From Bacillus sp. FJAT-27916 (GTDB lineage: Bacteria > Bacillota > Bacilli > Bacillales > Pradoshiaceae): DNA of 64,000 bases. This document shows positions 39,378-47,873 of this stretch, in pieces; the first letter of the stretch is position 1, and every line of letters begins with the position of its first letter. The stretch lies in assembly GCF_001183965.1 (NCBI RefSeq), contig NZ_LFZV01000001.1:2161038-2225037 (forward strand), written 5' to 3'. The position numbers and the translations under genes were made by a program. The notes under the pieces were generated by a model. It saw nothing but the letters and a program-made list of their open reading frames with translations, was not told the DNA's origin and did no database searches.

Positions 39378-40730
39378 CTATCCATTTCGTTGTTTTTTCA
39401 TATGTGTATCAATAAAGCTTGTGTTCATGTCCCCATTCTTGAATGCCTCATGGTCAATGATGTCTTGGAGGATGGGGATATTGGTTTTGATACCTTCTAT
39501 TTTGTAATCGCAAAGCGCTTGTGCGAGCGAGTCAATCGCCTCTTGCCGGTCCGCACCAGAGACGATGAGCTTTGCCAGCATCGGATCATAAAAGGGGCTG
39601 ACCAAGGTATGCCCGTCAATGCCGATTTCATGGCGAATCTGTGGTCCCTCCGGAAGCTCCAGTCTCGTGATTTGCCCTGGGGATGGATAAAAGGTCACCG
39701 GGTCCTCCGCATATATCCGAACCTCGATTGAATGACCTGTAATGGTGACATCCTCCTGCGTAACAGAAAGTCTCTCCCCATTTGCAATACGGATTTGTTC
39801 CACGACGATATCGATCCCCGTGACCTCCTCTGTCACTGGATGCTCCACTTGAAGGCGGGTGTTCATCTCGAGGAAATAAAAGTTCTTCTCGGCATCGACC
39901 AGAAATTCTAATGTGCCGGCATTTTCATAGCCCAATTTCTTGACTGCACGAATGGCCGCTTCCCCCATCCTGCGGCGCAGATGCTCATCCACAAACGGAG
40001 ATGGAGCTTCCTCTACGACCTTCTGGTTGCGGCGCTGGATGGAGCATTCTCTCTCTCCTAGATACACCGCATTCCCGTATGAGTCAGCAAGTACTTGGAT
40101 CTCGATATGGCGGGCATTCTCGACTAATTTCTCGACGAACATTTCTCCATTGCCAAAGAAGGATTCCGCCCGCTTTTGGTTGCCGGCGAAGGCTTTTTCC
40201 AGTTCAGCAGCATGATTCACTCGCTGCATGCCGATTCCGCCGCCTCCAGCCGATGCCTTCAGCATGACCGGATAACCGATTTTCTGAGCGGCGCTCAGTG
40301 CAGCCTCCACATTCATCGCCGCATCTGATAACCCGGGAACGACCGGCACCCCGGCCTCCTCCATGATTTTGCGCGCCTTCGTCTTGATTCCCATCGCTTC
40401 AATCACGGAGGGAGAGGGGCCGATGAAGATGATTCCTTCCTCCTTGCATATACGGGCAAACTGCTCGCTCTCACTCAGGAACCCATAGCCGGGATGGATG
40501 GCTTCCACGCCTTCCTCCTTCGCGATTTCGATAATCTTGGCTGTGTTCAAATAGCTCTCGTTGACCCTTGGACCGCCGAGCAGGCGGGCATGGTCAGCCT
40601 CCTTCACAAAAGGAGCCTCCTTATCCGCCTCCGAATAAACGGCCACTGTTTCTATATCGAGCTTCTTACAGGCACGAATGATGCGGGAGGCGATTTCGCC
40701 CCGGTTAGCAATTAATAGTTTTTTGAACAT
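39378..40730 (-). CDS. yngHA: Biotin carboxylase subunit (AccC-like)
   Basis: 450 residues: ATP-grasp enzyme that carboxylates biotin on the carrier protein. KKLLIANRGEIASRIIRACKKL, the glycine-rich loop KASAGGGGIGMQRV, EMNTRLQVEHPVTEEVTGID and VEVRIYAEDP-type SIEVRIYAEDP are all present. It is separate from the housekeeping accC, and belongs to the acyl-CoA carboxylase of this operon. AGGAGG precedes the ATG. Confidence 0.92.
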   Translation of the reverse strand: MFKKLLIANRGEIASRIIRACKKLDIETVAVYSEADKEAPFVKEADHARLLGGPRVNESYLNTAKIIEIAKEEGVEAIHPGYGFLSESEQFARICKEEGIIFIGPSPSVIEAMGIKTKARKIMEEAGVPVVPGLSDAAMNVEAALSAAQKIGYPVMLKASAGGGGIGMQRVNHAAELEKAFAGNQKRAESFFGNGEMFVEKLVENARHIEIQVLADSYGNAVYLGERECSIQRRNQKVVEEAPSPFVDEHLRRRMGEAAIRAVKKLGYENAGTLEFLVDAEKNFYFLEMNTRLQVEHPVTEEVTGIDIVVEQIRIANGERLSVTQEDVTITGHSIEVRIYAEDPVTFYPSPGQITRLELPEGPQIRHEIGIDGHTLVSPFYDPMLAKLIVSGADRQEAIDSLAQALCDYKIEGIKTNIPILQDIIDHEAFKNGDMNTSFIDTHMKKQRNG

Positions 40731-40747
40731 AATGTCGTAAGCGCCTC

Positions 40748-42385
40748 CTATGCTTTCAGTATTTCAGCTGATTTTTCACGAAGCTTGTATTTTTGGATTT
40801 TGCCTGAGGCCGTCATTGGGTACTCATCGATGAATTCGATATAGCGCGGAATCTTGAAGCGGGAGATCTTCCCTTCACAGTAGGCACGAACATCCTCTGC
40901 GGTCAGATTATGCCCCTCCCTTGGAATGATCCACGCCATTAATTCCTCCCCGTATTTCTCATCTGGCACCCCAATTACCTGAACATCCATAATTTGCGGA
41001 TGCTGATAAAGGAATTCCTCAATCTCACGCGGATAAATATTCTCCCCGCCCCGGATAATCATGTCCTTCAGCCGCCCCGTAATCGAGCAATAGCCATTCT
41101 CATCCATCACGGCGAGATCGCCGGTGTGAAGCCAGCCGTCAGGTGAAATCGCCGCCTTAGTCGCATGCGGGTCATTATAATACCCCTTCATCACATGGTA
41201 GCCCCTTGTGATCAGCTCCCCATGCTCCAGTTTAGGGACCTCCTTCTCCGTTCCCGGCTCCACAATCTTCACCTCGATATTCGGCATTGGGCGGCCAATC
41301 GAGGTGACGCGCAAATCAAGCGGGTCATCCGTTCGTGTCTGGGTAATACCAGGAGATGATTCCGTCTGGCCAAACACAATCGTGAGCTCGCTTGCTCCCA
41401 TCCGTTCCACGACACCCTTCATGACCTCTATCGGGCAAGTGGAACCTGCCATAATGCCAGTCCGCAGGGAGGAAAGATTATAGCTTTCAAAGTCTTCAAG
41501 ATTCATCTCGGCGATAAACATGGTCGGCACGCCATGGAGGGCGGTGCATTTCTCATCCTGGACTGTCTGCAATACCTTGCGAGGATTGAATTCAAGGAGC
41601 GGAACCATTGCCGCCCCGGCTGAAACAGCTGTCAAGGTACCAAGCACACAGCCGAAGCAATGGAAGAACGGTACGGGTATACACATCCGGTCTCTTTGCG
41701 TGAGCTTCATTCCTTCTGCAATGTTGATGGCATTATTGACGATGTTATAATGAGTAAGCATGACCCCTTTCGGGAATCCCGTCGTCCCTGAGGTGTACTG
41801 CATATTGATGACATCGTCCCGGTGAAGGGATTTCTTTCGCTTCTGGAGCTTTCCGTGACTAATCTTACCGGCCATCTGCATGACCTCAGACCAGGTGTAT
41901 GTACCTGGATATGACTTATCTCCCAGAACAATCACACGCCTCAGATGCGGGAATTTTTCCGAATGCAGCTCTCCAGGCTGACTGTCCTTCAGCTCAGGAA
42001 TAATCTCATACAGCGTCTCGATATAGGAATGATCCCGAAAGCTCTCCTGCAGGATAAAGGTGCCGGACTCTGACTGGCGCAGCAGGTACTCAAGCTCACT
42101 TGCCCGGTAGCTCGTATTCACCGTCACAAGCACGGCTCCCATCTTTCCCGTTGCAAATTGCGTTGTCAGCCATTCCGGCTGATTCGTCGTCCAAACAGCG
42201 AGATGGTCTCCTTTTTCAATTCCGAGCGCCATAAATGCCTTTGCCGCCTCATTTGTCTGCTCGTCAAACTCCTTATAGGTCAGCCGGAGACCAAGCTCTG
42301 GATAAACGACCGCATCCCGATCGCCGAATTTCACCGCGACCTCTTCCAATAAACCGCCGACTGTCAGTTCTACCAAATCTGCCAT
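40748..42385 (-). CDS. yngI: Acyl-CoA synthetase (YngI-like)
   Basis: About 545 residues, AMP-binding enzyme. Motifs: MQYTSGTTGFPKGVMLTHYNIVNNA, FGQTESSPGI, GWLHTGDLAVMDENGYCSITGRLKDMIIRGGENIYPREIEEFLYQHP, and the C-terminal TASGKIQKYKLRE lysine. It activates a medium or branched fatty acid. The start may be GTG 42388 or ATG 42385, both served by AGGAGG. Confidence 0.87.
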   Translation of the reverse strand: MADLVELTVGGLLEEVAVKFGDRDAVVYPELGLRLTYKEFDEQTNEAAKAFMALGIEKGDHLAVWTTNQPEWLTTQFATGKMGAVLVTVNTSYRASELEYLLRQSESGTFILQESFRDHSYIETLYEIIPELKDSQPGELHSEKFPHLRRVIVLGDKSYPGTYTWSEVMQMAGKISHGKLQKRKKSLHRDDVINMQYTSGTTGFPKGVMLTHYNIVNNAINIAEGMKLTQRDRMCIPVPFFHCFGCVLGTLTAVSAGAAMVPLLEFNPRKVLQTVQDEKCTALHGVPTMFIAEMNLEDFESYNLSSLRTGIMAGSTCPIEVMKGVVERMGASELTIVFGQTESSPGITQTRTDDPLDLRVTSIGRPMPNIEVKIVEPGTEKEVPKLEHGELITRGYHVMKGYYNDPHATKAAISPDGWLHTGDLAVMDENGYCSITGRLKDMIIRGGENIYPREIEEFLYQHPQIMDVQVIGVPDEKYGEELMAWIIPREGHNLTAEDVRAYCEGKISRFKIPRYIEFIDEYPMTASGKIQKYKLREKSAEILKA

Positions 42386-42419
42386 CACATCAATCCTCCT
42401 AATCTTTTATCCATAAAGA

Positions 42420-43565
42420 CTAGCAACCTAGCTGGCGGGAAATGACAAGGCGCTGGATCTCGGATGTCCCCTCACCAATCTCCATTAACTTGATATCTCT
42501 TAAATAACGTTCCACCTCATATTCACGCATATAACCATTGCCGCCATGAATTTGGATGGCCTGGTTACATGTACGGAAGCCCATTTCAGAGGCAAACAGC
42601 TTCGCATAAGCGGACTCCTTCGTGAACGGCTTGCCCTTATCCTTCAGCCATGCGGCCTTCAAGACCATATTCCGTGCCAGCTCAATCTCCATTGCCATAT
42701 CAGCCAGCTTGAACTGAATGGCCTGGAACTTCGAGATTGATTGGCCGAATTGAATCCTTTCCTTACTGTAGGCAAGCGCCCGGTCAAAGGCAGCCTGGGC
42801 AATCCCAACGGATAAAGCCGCAATCGAGATTCTGCCCCCGTCTAATGTGTAAAGAAACTGCTTGAATCCGCCATCTGGGTCACCAAGCACATTTTCCTTT
42901 GGTACCCGGACATTCTCGAGGATGATTTCGCATGTATTCGATGCCCGTACGCCCATTTTTTCGTAATCACTGCGAATGGTGACACCTTCCGCATCAGCTG
43001 GAACGATGAAGGCTGAGATGACCTTCTTGCCGTTTTTCTCCTTGCCGGCGACAGCCGCTGTCACCGTGATGAAATCTGCAAATCCGGCATTGGTAATCCA
43101 GCACTTCTCCCCGTTAATGACGTATTCGTCTCCCTCGAGTTTCGCCGTCGTGCGTGTGCCCCCGGCATCTGAGCCGGCATTCGGCTCCGTTAAGCCAAAG
43201 GAGGCAAGTCCCTTTCCGCTGGCTAATGGAGTCAAATACTTCTTCTTCTGCTCCTCCGTCCCGAAATAATAGATGGGACTCGCACCTAAAGAAACCGCCG
43301 CCGCATAGCTGAGACCGCTTCCGCCGCAGGCACGGCCAATCTCCTCAACAGCAAGCGCATAGGAAATCGTATCCCCGCCTGATCCGCCATATTCCTCTGG
43401 AAATGGAATACCGAGCAGGCCAAGCTCACCCATCTTCATGAAGATTTCCTCTGGGAAGCGGGACTCGCGGTCAAGCTCAATCGCAAGCGGCTTCAATTCT
43501 GCCTGAGCAAATTCTCTTGCTAAATCCTTTACCATCCGTTGTTCTGCCGATAATTCAAAATCCAT
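42420..43565 (-). CDS. yngJ: Acyl-CoA dehydrogenase (isovaleryl-CoA type candidate, YngJ-like)
   Basis: 381 residues, standard length. FAD- and substrate-binding signatures ASFGLTEPNAGSDAGGTRTTAK and ARAYLR-type region QIHGGNGYMREYEVERYLRDIKLMEIGEGTSEIQRLVISRQL are intact. The enzyme oxidises an acyl-CoA to enoyl-CoA. As first structural gene of a leucine-type operon, isovaleryl-CoA is likely. GGAGG precedes the ATG; it lies only 18 bases after the TetR gene. Confidence 0.88.
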   Translation of the reverse strand: MDFELSAEQRMVKDLAREFAQAELKPLAIELDRESRFPEEIFMKMGELGLLGIPFPEEYGGSGGDTISYALAVEEIGRACGGSGLSYAAAVSLGASPIYYFGTEEQKKKYLTPLASGKGLASFGLTEPNAGSDAGGTRTTAKLEGDEYVINGEKCWITNAGFADFITVTAAVAGKEKNGKKVISAFIVPADAEGVTIRSDYEKMGVRASNTCEIILENVRVPKENVLGDPDGGFKQFLYTLDGGRISIAALSVGIAQAAFDRALAYSKERIQFGQSISKFQAIQFKLADMAMEIELARNMVLKAAWLKDKGKPFTKESAYAKLFASEMGFRTCNQAIQIHGGNGYMREYEVERYLRDIKLMEIGEGTSEIQRLVISRQLGC

Positions 43566-43583
43566 ATCCTAAACCTCCATCAT

Positions 43584-44252
43584 TTAAGACCGACTGGTTG
43601 GTCTGCCTTTTACATTTGTAAGCGCTTTACTTTTGTCCAAAAAATAAAAGGAATACGTCTCTTTCGCTTTTTCCGTCAACAAGGCATGCATAATGAAATC
43701 CGTGAAGATATCCGCTATCTCATCAATGGAGCGCTCCCCATTGCGCTGATACCATTTGGAGGTCCAATTCACAATCCCTAAAATGGCCATACCACTAATA
43801 TCAAAGGGAATCTCCCGTCTGAATTCACCGGTCGCCTGGCCGCTGGCAATCACTTCATTGATCAGCAGGCGGTACTCATCCCGCTTCACCTTAATGAGCT
43901 GGTCGAGCTCCGGCTTTAAATATTTGCTCTCTTGATAAAAAACGGATATGTGGGGCTGATACATATCAAAGACTTTCGCAAATGAATGAATGATCTGCGC
44001 TAGCTTCTCTGCTGGGGTCTGACAAGTAAGGTTTGCTTCCTTCGCCTTAGCCAAAACATAGGAGATAAATGTGTCATGAATGGAAAACAGAAGATCGTCC
44101 TTAGAACGATAATGATGATAAAAACCGCCCTTTGAGGTCCCGCTCGCCTCCACAATGTCCTTCACTGTGACACTATGAAAGCCATGCTTCTCAAACAGCA
44201 TGAGAGATGTGGCAAGAATCCGGTCCTTAAGCTGCGAGTTCACCACCTCCAT
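43584..44252 (-). CDS. TetR-family regulator of the acyl-CoA operon
   Basis: 222 residues. N-terminal TetR helix-turn-helix: RILATSLMLFEKHGFHSVTVKDIVEASGTSKGGFYHHYRSKDDLLFSI. The C-terminal two-thirds is the ligand domain; acyl-CoA thioesters are a sensible ligand given the operon. Its last six codons coincide exactly with a near-palindrome that may be its own operator. Start uncertain: ATG 44252 has no clear ribosome site, and GGAGG overlaps the first codons, so translation may begin a few codons later. Confidence 0.82.
   Translation of the reverse strand: MEVVNSQLKDRILATSLMLFEKHGFHSVTVKDIVEASGTSKGGFYHHYRSKDDLLFSIHDTFISYVLAKAKEANLTCQTPAEKLAQIIHSFAKVFDMYQPHISVFYQESKYLKPELDQLIKVKRDEYRLLINEVIASGQATGEFRREIPFDISGMAILGIVNWTSKWYQRNGERSIDEIADIFTDFIMHALLTEKAKETYSFYFLDKSKALTNVKGRPTSRS
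43587..43604. promoter_or_regulatory. Candidate TetR operator inside the tetR 3' end
   Basis: AGACCGACTGGTTGGTCT: seven of nine base pairs are symmetric. It lies 22 bases before the acyl-CoA dehydrogenase start and encodes the TetR C-terminus (RPTSRS). Confidence 0.5.
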
Positions 44253-44456
44253 TTGGCAAATGTTTACAAGGTGATTCTATCGCAGCCTTCCGTTATCTGT
44301 CAATTACAGATAAAGAGAATAAATTCGACAAAGAAAGAGAGCTGACTTGAATTACTATTCTTCAAAACTTTTCATCAGAATAAAATACCTGCAATTGCAT
44401 GCTCCTTCCAATATTACACAGAATATGTATTCAAAATTTCTCATGAGTGTATAATT

Positions 44457-44485
44457 TTATCAGAATAATGAGTTTATAGTATAAT
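44457..44485 (+). promoter_or_regulatory. Promoter of the SDR gene
   Basis: TTATCA at 44457-44462, 17-base spacer, TATAAT at 44480-44485. The -35 is weak. Confidence 0.5.
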
Positions 44486-44518
44486 AGAATTGTAAATTAA
44501 AACATTGGAGGGATTAAA

Positions 44519-45280
44519 ATGAAACTCTTAGAAAACAAGGTAGCCATTATTACCGGAAGCGGCTCTGGAATTGGAAAAGAAATCGCCACCACCTATGCAC
44601 AAGAAGGAGCTAAAGTGGTCATTGCCGATTTTAACGAGGAAGTCATGAATGCAACTGTGAAAGAACTGATAGATGCGGGCTATACGGCTATGGGCGTCAA
44701 AGTCAATGTATCTAATGAAGAGGATGTACAGCGCATGGTGGAGGAATCCATCGCGAAATTCGGCCGCATCGATATCTTAGTGAACAATGCAGGTGTCGGC
44801 GATAATATGCAGGCCGCCGCTAATGTAGAGGATGATATCTGGAATCGCGTAATGGACATCAATGTAACCGGTGTCATGCGTTGCATACGCCGCATTCTCC
44901 CTCATTTTGAAGAAAACGGCGGAGGCACTATCGTCAATATGGCCTCTCTTTCCGGTGTCATGGGCGGACGCGGCGGCTTAACCTATACGGCTGCTAAGCA
45001 TGCTGTTGTCGGGATGACGAAAAACGTTGCCTCACATTACGGTCCGCTCAATATCCGTGCCAATGCAATCGCCCCTGGTCATGTCGAAACAGGCTTCAGT
45101 GCAAAAATGACGAATATTGACCCATTCGGCATGAAGCAGGCCACCCGCGGCGTGAACATGATCACCAAGGCTGGCCAAGTTTCCGATATCGCGAACATCG
45201 CCCTCTTCCTTGCGTCCGATCAATCACAGTTGATCAATGGCGTGGTGATTACGGCTGATGGCGGCTGGAGTGCTTATTAA
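44519..45280 (+). CDS. Short-chain dehydrogenase/reductase
   Basis: 253 residues, classical SDR. NAD(P)-binding TGSGSGIG (residues 12-20), NNAG near residue 90, catalytic Ser143, Tyr156 and Lys160 (YTAAK). VVIADF after strand 2 has an acidic residue, which favours NAD over NADP. A 3-hydroxyacyl or sugar alcohol substrate is possible; it cannot be told. GGAGGG precedes the ATG. It is divergent from the TetR-acyl-CoA operon. Confidence 0.87.
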   Translation: MKLLENKVAIITGSGSGIGKEIATTYAQEGAKVVIADFNEEVMNATVKELIDAGYTAMGVKVNVSNEEDVQRMVEESIAKFGRIDILVNNAGVGDNMQAAANVEDDIWNRVMDINVTGVMRCIRRILPHFEENGGGTIVNMASLSGVMGGRGGLTYTAAKHAVVGMTKNVASHYGPLNIRANAIAPGHVETGFSAKMTNIDPFGMKQATRGVNMITKAGQVSDIANIALFLASDQSQLINGVVITADGGWSAY

Positions 45281-45347
45281 GGTCGTTCATTATTCTTAAA
45301 AATCTAGAATGACAGTGCCCTTGGATTTGTAAATGGCTTGAAAACGA

Positions 45348-45394
45348 ACAAGACAGGAAAACCAGATGATTGTCGGTTCCCCTGTCTTGTTTAA
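45348..45394 (+). terminator. Terminator after the SDR gene
   Basis: ACAAGACAGG (45348-45357) and CCTGTCTTGT (45381-45390) with additional pairs inside, followed by TTAATC. It may serve both converging genes. Confidence 0.65.
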
Positions 45395-45450
45395 TCTTAC
45401 TAGTTCACTTTCTACCCTTAGGGGAAAGTCTATAAATCCCTAAATCACGG

Positions 45451-46173
45451 CTATTCTTTTCTTGACTTAGGCTTTAATGAGGCATTTTTCATGATTGGAT
45501 AGGTTAAAAGAAACGCTCCTATTCCGCATAAGCCCAATACGGTAATAAGATTCATTTTTATAGCTTCTAAATCCAGTCCCATCATCCACTCTATACTGTT
45601 TTGCAAATACCCGCCATAATACAGAAGCATTGTAACAAACGATAACAGCATAAGAATAATCAAACTTTTACTTATTCCCAATCTATAATGAATGCTGTAT
45701 AGAAAAAAAGGTATCCCAATCAGAAACAAGCCCAACATGAGATCGATCCAAAGATACGTGAAGAAATGATATTCATTTACTAAGAATAATCCCGGGTGCA
45801 TGATCGTTGAATGGATATCCCATTGTAGAAAGACTGCTTTTAATATACGTTGCAATAGATTTAGTAATAAGATACTTAAACCAACACCCAATATACTGAC
45901 TCCATAGAATACTTTGAGAAATTGTGTCCTCGTGCTTCCCAACCCAATGACTATGGGGAACAAAGACTTAAAACCAGCGATACCAAAGAAGGCAATAAAG
46001 AAATAAGTTGGCCCTGATATGACGACAACTACATCATTTCCTATTTCAAATAGATAGCCAATAAGGAGCCAGATTAATGTTAGGGGAAGCGTAATATAAA
46101 GAAACAAAAGCCTTCCAAAGAACCAAAGGGAATCTTCAGATACTAACCGTACCGTTCCGTATAAAGAATTCAC
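45451..46173 (-). CDS. ABC transporter membrane protein
   Basis: About 240 residues from GTG 46173, which is one base after the ATPase stop and has AGGAGG nine bases upstream. Six hydrophobic segments are visible, for example LLFLYITLPLTLIWLLIGYLF, FFIAFFGIAGFKSLFPIVIG and LIILMLLSFVTMLLYYGGYL. It is the permease partner of the ATPase encoded directly upstream. The sequence is not a standard ABC-2 match, but the operon leaves little doubt. Substrate unknown; in related YtrA-type operons cell-wall antibiotics are inducers. Confidence 0.7.
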   Translation of the reverse strand: MNSLYGTVRLVSEDSLWFFGRLLFLYITLPLTLIWLLIGYLFEIGNDVVVVISGPTYFFIAFFGIAGFKSLFPIVIGLGSTRTQFLKVFYGVSILGVGLSILLLNLLQRILKAVFLQWDIHSTIMHPGLFLVNEYHFFTYLWIDLMLGLFLIGIPFFLYSIHYRLGISKSLIILMLLSFVTMLLYYGGYLQNSIEWMMGLDLEAIKMNLITVLGLCGIGAFLLTYPIMKNASLKPKSRKE

Positions 46174-46174
46174 C

Positions 46175-47038
46175 CTATACTGCCTCCTCTGTTTTATTGA
46201 GTAAATAATCTTGAAGCTTGGCTTTTTCAATCGAGAGTCCGTGTGTGGATGCAAATTCCTTCCATTCATCATTATATGGTACATCAATCATCACTTTTAC
46301 ACTTGAACCTAATTTGTGTATTTCTAATGGTTTTTGTCCATCTAATAACTTCTCAATCTTGGTTTTTTCGCCTGCCAACCATACCCCGTACTCTCTTATG
46401 TCATCAATCGATTCATGTAACAAGACCTTTTTATCATGTATGACAACCAGTGATTCGCATAAAGACTGGATTTCCTCGATATGGTGAGTAGATAAAAGGA
46501 TTAATCGTGGATGAATCTCATGACTTTCCCGTAAAGACTGATTCATTTTCTTACGCATGCTTGCATCTAAACCATTACTTGGTTCATCTAGGATGGTAAT
46601 GTCCGCATGACTGGAAATTCCAATGATAAATTGCAGCGCGGACTTCATTCCCTTCGACAGCTTAGATATTTTCTTCCTTTCATTCAATTGAAAGGTCTTT
46701 AACAACCTTTGAGCTAAGTCCTGATCCCAATTAGCATAATAATAACCCGCAATCCTCAATGCATCCTTCACACTCCAGATAGCGCTAAACGGATGATCCT
46801 CTTGCATATAACAGATATGCTGGACAGCTTTCGTATGGTTATAAGGTGCCATCCCCATAATTTCAACCTTTCCTTTGTCTGGCTCTTCATGTCCTGCAAG
46901 AAGTTTCATCAGTGTCGTTTTTCCAGCTCCATTACGACCCCAAATGGCGATAATGCCTCGTTCCTCTTCACTGAAAGAAATATCCTTAAGTGCTAATGCG
47001 TTCTCGTAACCAAAGGTAACATTCTCCACGCGAATCAT
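46175..47038 (-). CDS. ABC transporter ATPase (YtrB-like)
   Basis: 287 residues. Walker A GRNGAGKT, signature LSKGMKSAL, Walker B ITILDEPSNGLD and H-loop STHH are intact. The C-terminal ~80 residues form an extra domain as in ATPases of antibiotic-type ABC exporters (YtrB, BcrA). The ATG overlaps the GntR stop (ATGA), and GAGGAGG lies upstream. Second gene of a GntR-ATPase-permease operon. Confidence 0.87.
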   Translation of the reverse strand: MIRVENVTFGYENALALKDISFSEEERGIIAIWGRNGAGKTTLMKLLAGHEEPDKGKVEIMGMAPYNHTKAVQHICYMQEDHPFSAIWSVKDALRIAGYYYANWDQDLAQRLLKTFQLNERKKISKLSKGMKSALQFIIGISSHADITILDEPSNGLDASMRKKMNQSLRESHEIHPRLILLSTHHIEEIQSLCESLVVIHDKKVLLHESIDDIREYGVWLAGEKTKIEKLLDGQKPLEIHKLGSSVKVMIDVPYNDEWKEFASTHGLSIEKAKLQDYLLNKTEEAV

Positions 47039-47403
47039 TTCTGATCCTCCTCTTTTATTAATTCGATTACCTTATCAACACTCATCCCCAAGCGCTTTCC
47101 TTCTTCAAGCAGCGGCCATATATATTCCTTCTTGTACTGTTTTTTTCGCTCATTAACTAATTTTTCTTTTGCTCCTTCCATAACAAACATTCCAATTCCA
47201 CGTTTTTTGTATATGATTCCTTCATCAACCAACGTTTGCAGGCCTTTCCTCACTGTAGCCCTATTGATGTTATAAAAGCTGGAAAGTTCATTTTCAGATG
47301 GGACCCTTTCCCCTTCCACTAATGTTTCTTCAACTATGTCATCTCTTATGATTTGTGCAATTTGCTGAAAGATGGGCAGCGACTCATCTAATACTGGCTT
47401 CAA
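47035..47403 (-). CDS. GntR-family regulator (YtrA subfamily)
   Basis: 122 residues. After PVLDESLPIFQQIAQIIRDDIVEETLVEGERVPSENELSSFYNINRATVRKGLQTLVDEGIIYKKRGIGMFV, the complete GntR winged helix, only ~50 helical residues follow, the short YtrA-type dimer domain. TTG at 47403 is the likely start: AGGAG is eight bases upstream, and a start further out would run through the operator. It probably represses its own operon. Confidence 0.85.
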   Translation of the reverse strand: MKPVLDESLPIFQQIAQIIRDDIVEETLVEGERVPSENELSSFYNINRATVRKGLQTLVDEGIIYKKRGIGMFVMEGAKEKLVNERKKQYKKEYIWPLLEEGKRLGMSVDKVIELIKEEDQK

Positions 47404-47447
47404 TAGGAATACTCCTCTCTTAACCCTGTTCGGTCCAAGTTGATTAT

Positions 47448-47483
47448 TTGTATAGTTGTATACCTCTGTAACCAACTATACAA
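47448..47483 (-). promoter_or_regulatory. GntR operator candidate
   Basis: Perfect 11-bp arms TTGTATAGTTG (47448-47458) and CAACTATACAA (47473-47483), 14 bases apart, 45 bases upstream of the gntR start. Widely spaced arms are usual for YtrA-type sites. Confidence 0.65.
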
Positions 47484-47561
47484 TATAGCTCTTTAATTGT
47501 AAATACTTTCCATTCAAAATTTTCCTTTTGGGCTCACCTAAATATACTGTTCCAACAACAT

Positions 47562-47612
47562 AAAAACACTGATCTCCCTGCAATTCATCACACAGAACCA
47601 GTGTTTCTTTTT
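47562..47612. terminator. Stem-loop with T-runs on both sides
   Basis: AACACTG and CAGTGTT arms around 47565-47605, with TTTCTTTTTT after the plus-strand arm. The gap between the GntR operon and the pdaC-like gene (47484-47873) holds only this hairpin and the one at 47808-47848. Confidence 0.4.
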
Positions 47613-47807
47613 TATCATTATTAGACGGGAAAACTCCGACTTCCATTTTGTGCAGGACGTAAGCCTAAAATAAGCAGAGGATGATGGCCCCTAGTATAGC
47701 GAGTCAACAAAAGCTTTCACAACAGGAAGATGGATAAGCTTAAAACCCATTTCACCATCTTGTACCAAAGTCATTAATTCCAGCTGCTTATGAACATTCT
47801 TCTTGAA

Positions 47808-47848
47808 TAAAAAGCATCTACCCATCCTCGACGAATAGATAGATGCCC
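47808..47848 (-). terminator. Terminator of the PdaC-like gene
   Basis: GCATCTA (47814-47820) and TAGATGC (47840-47846). On the minus strand it runs into TTTTTATTC, 26 bases after the gene stop. Confidence 0.65.
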
Positions 47849-47873
47849 TAGCAAAAATATTTATGATGACCTA

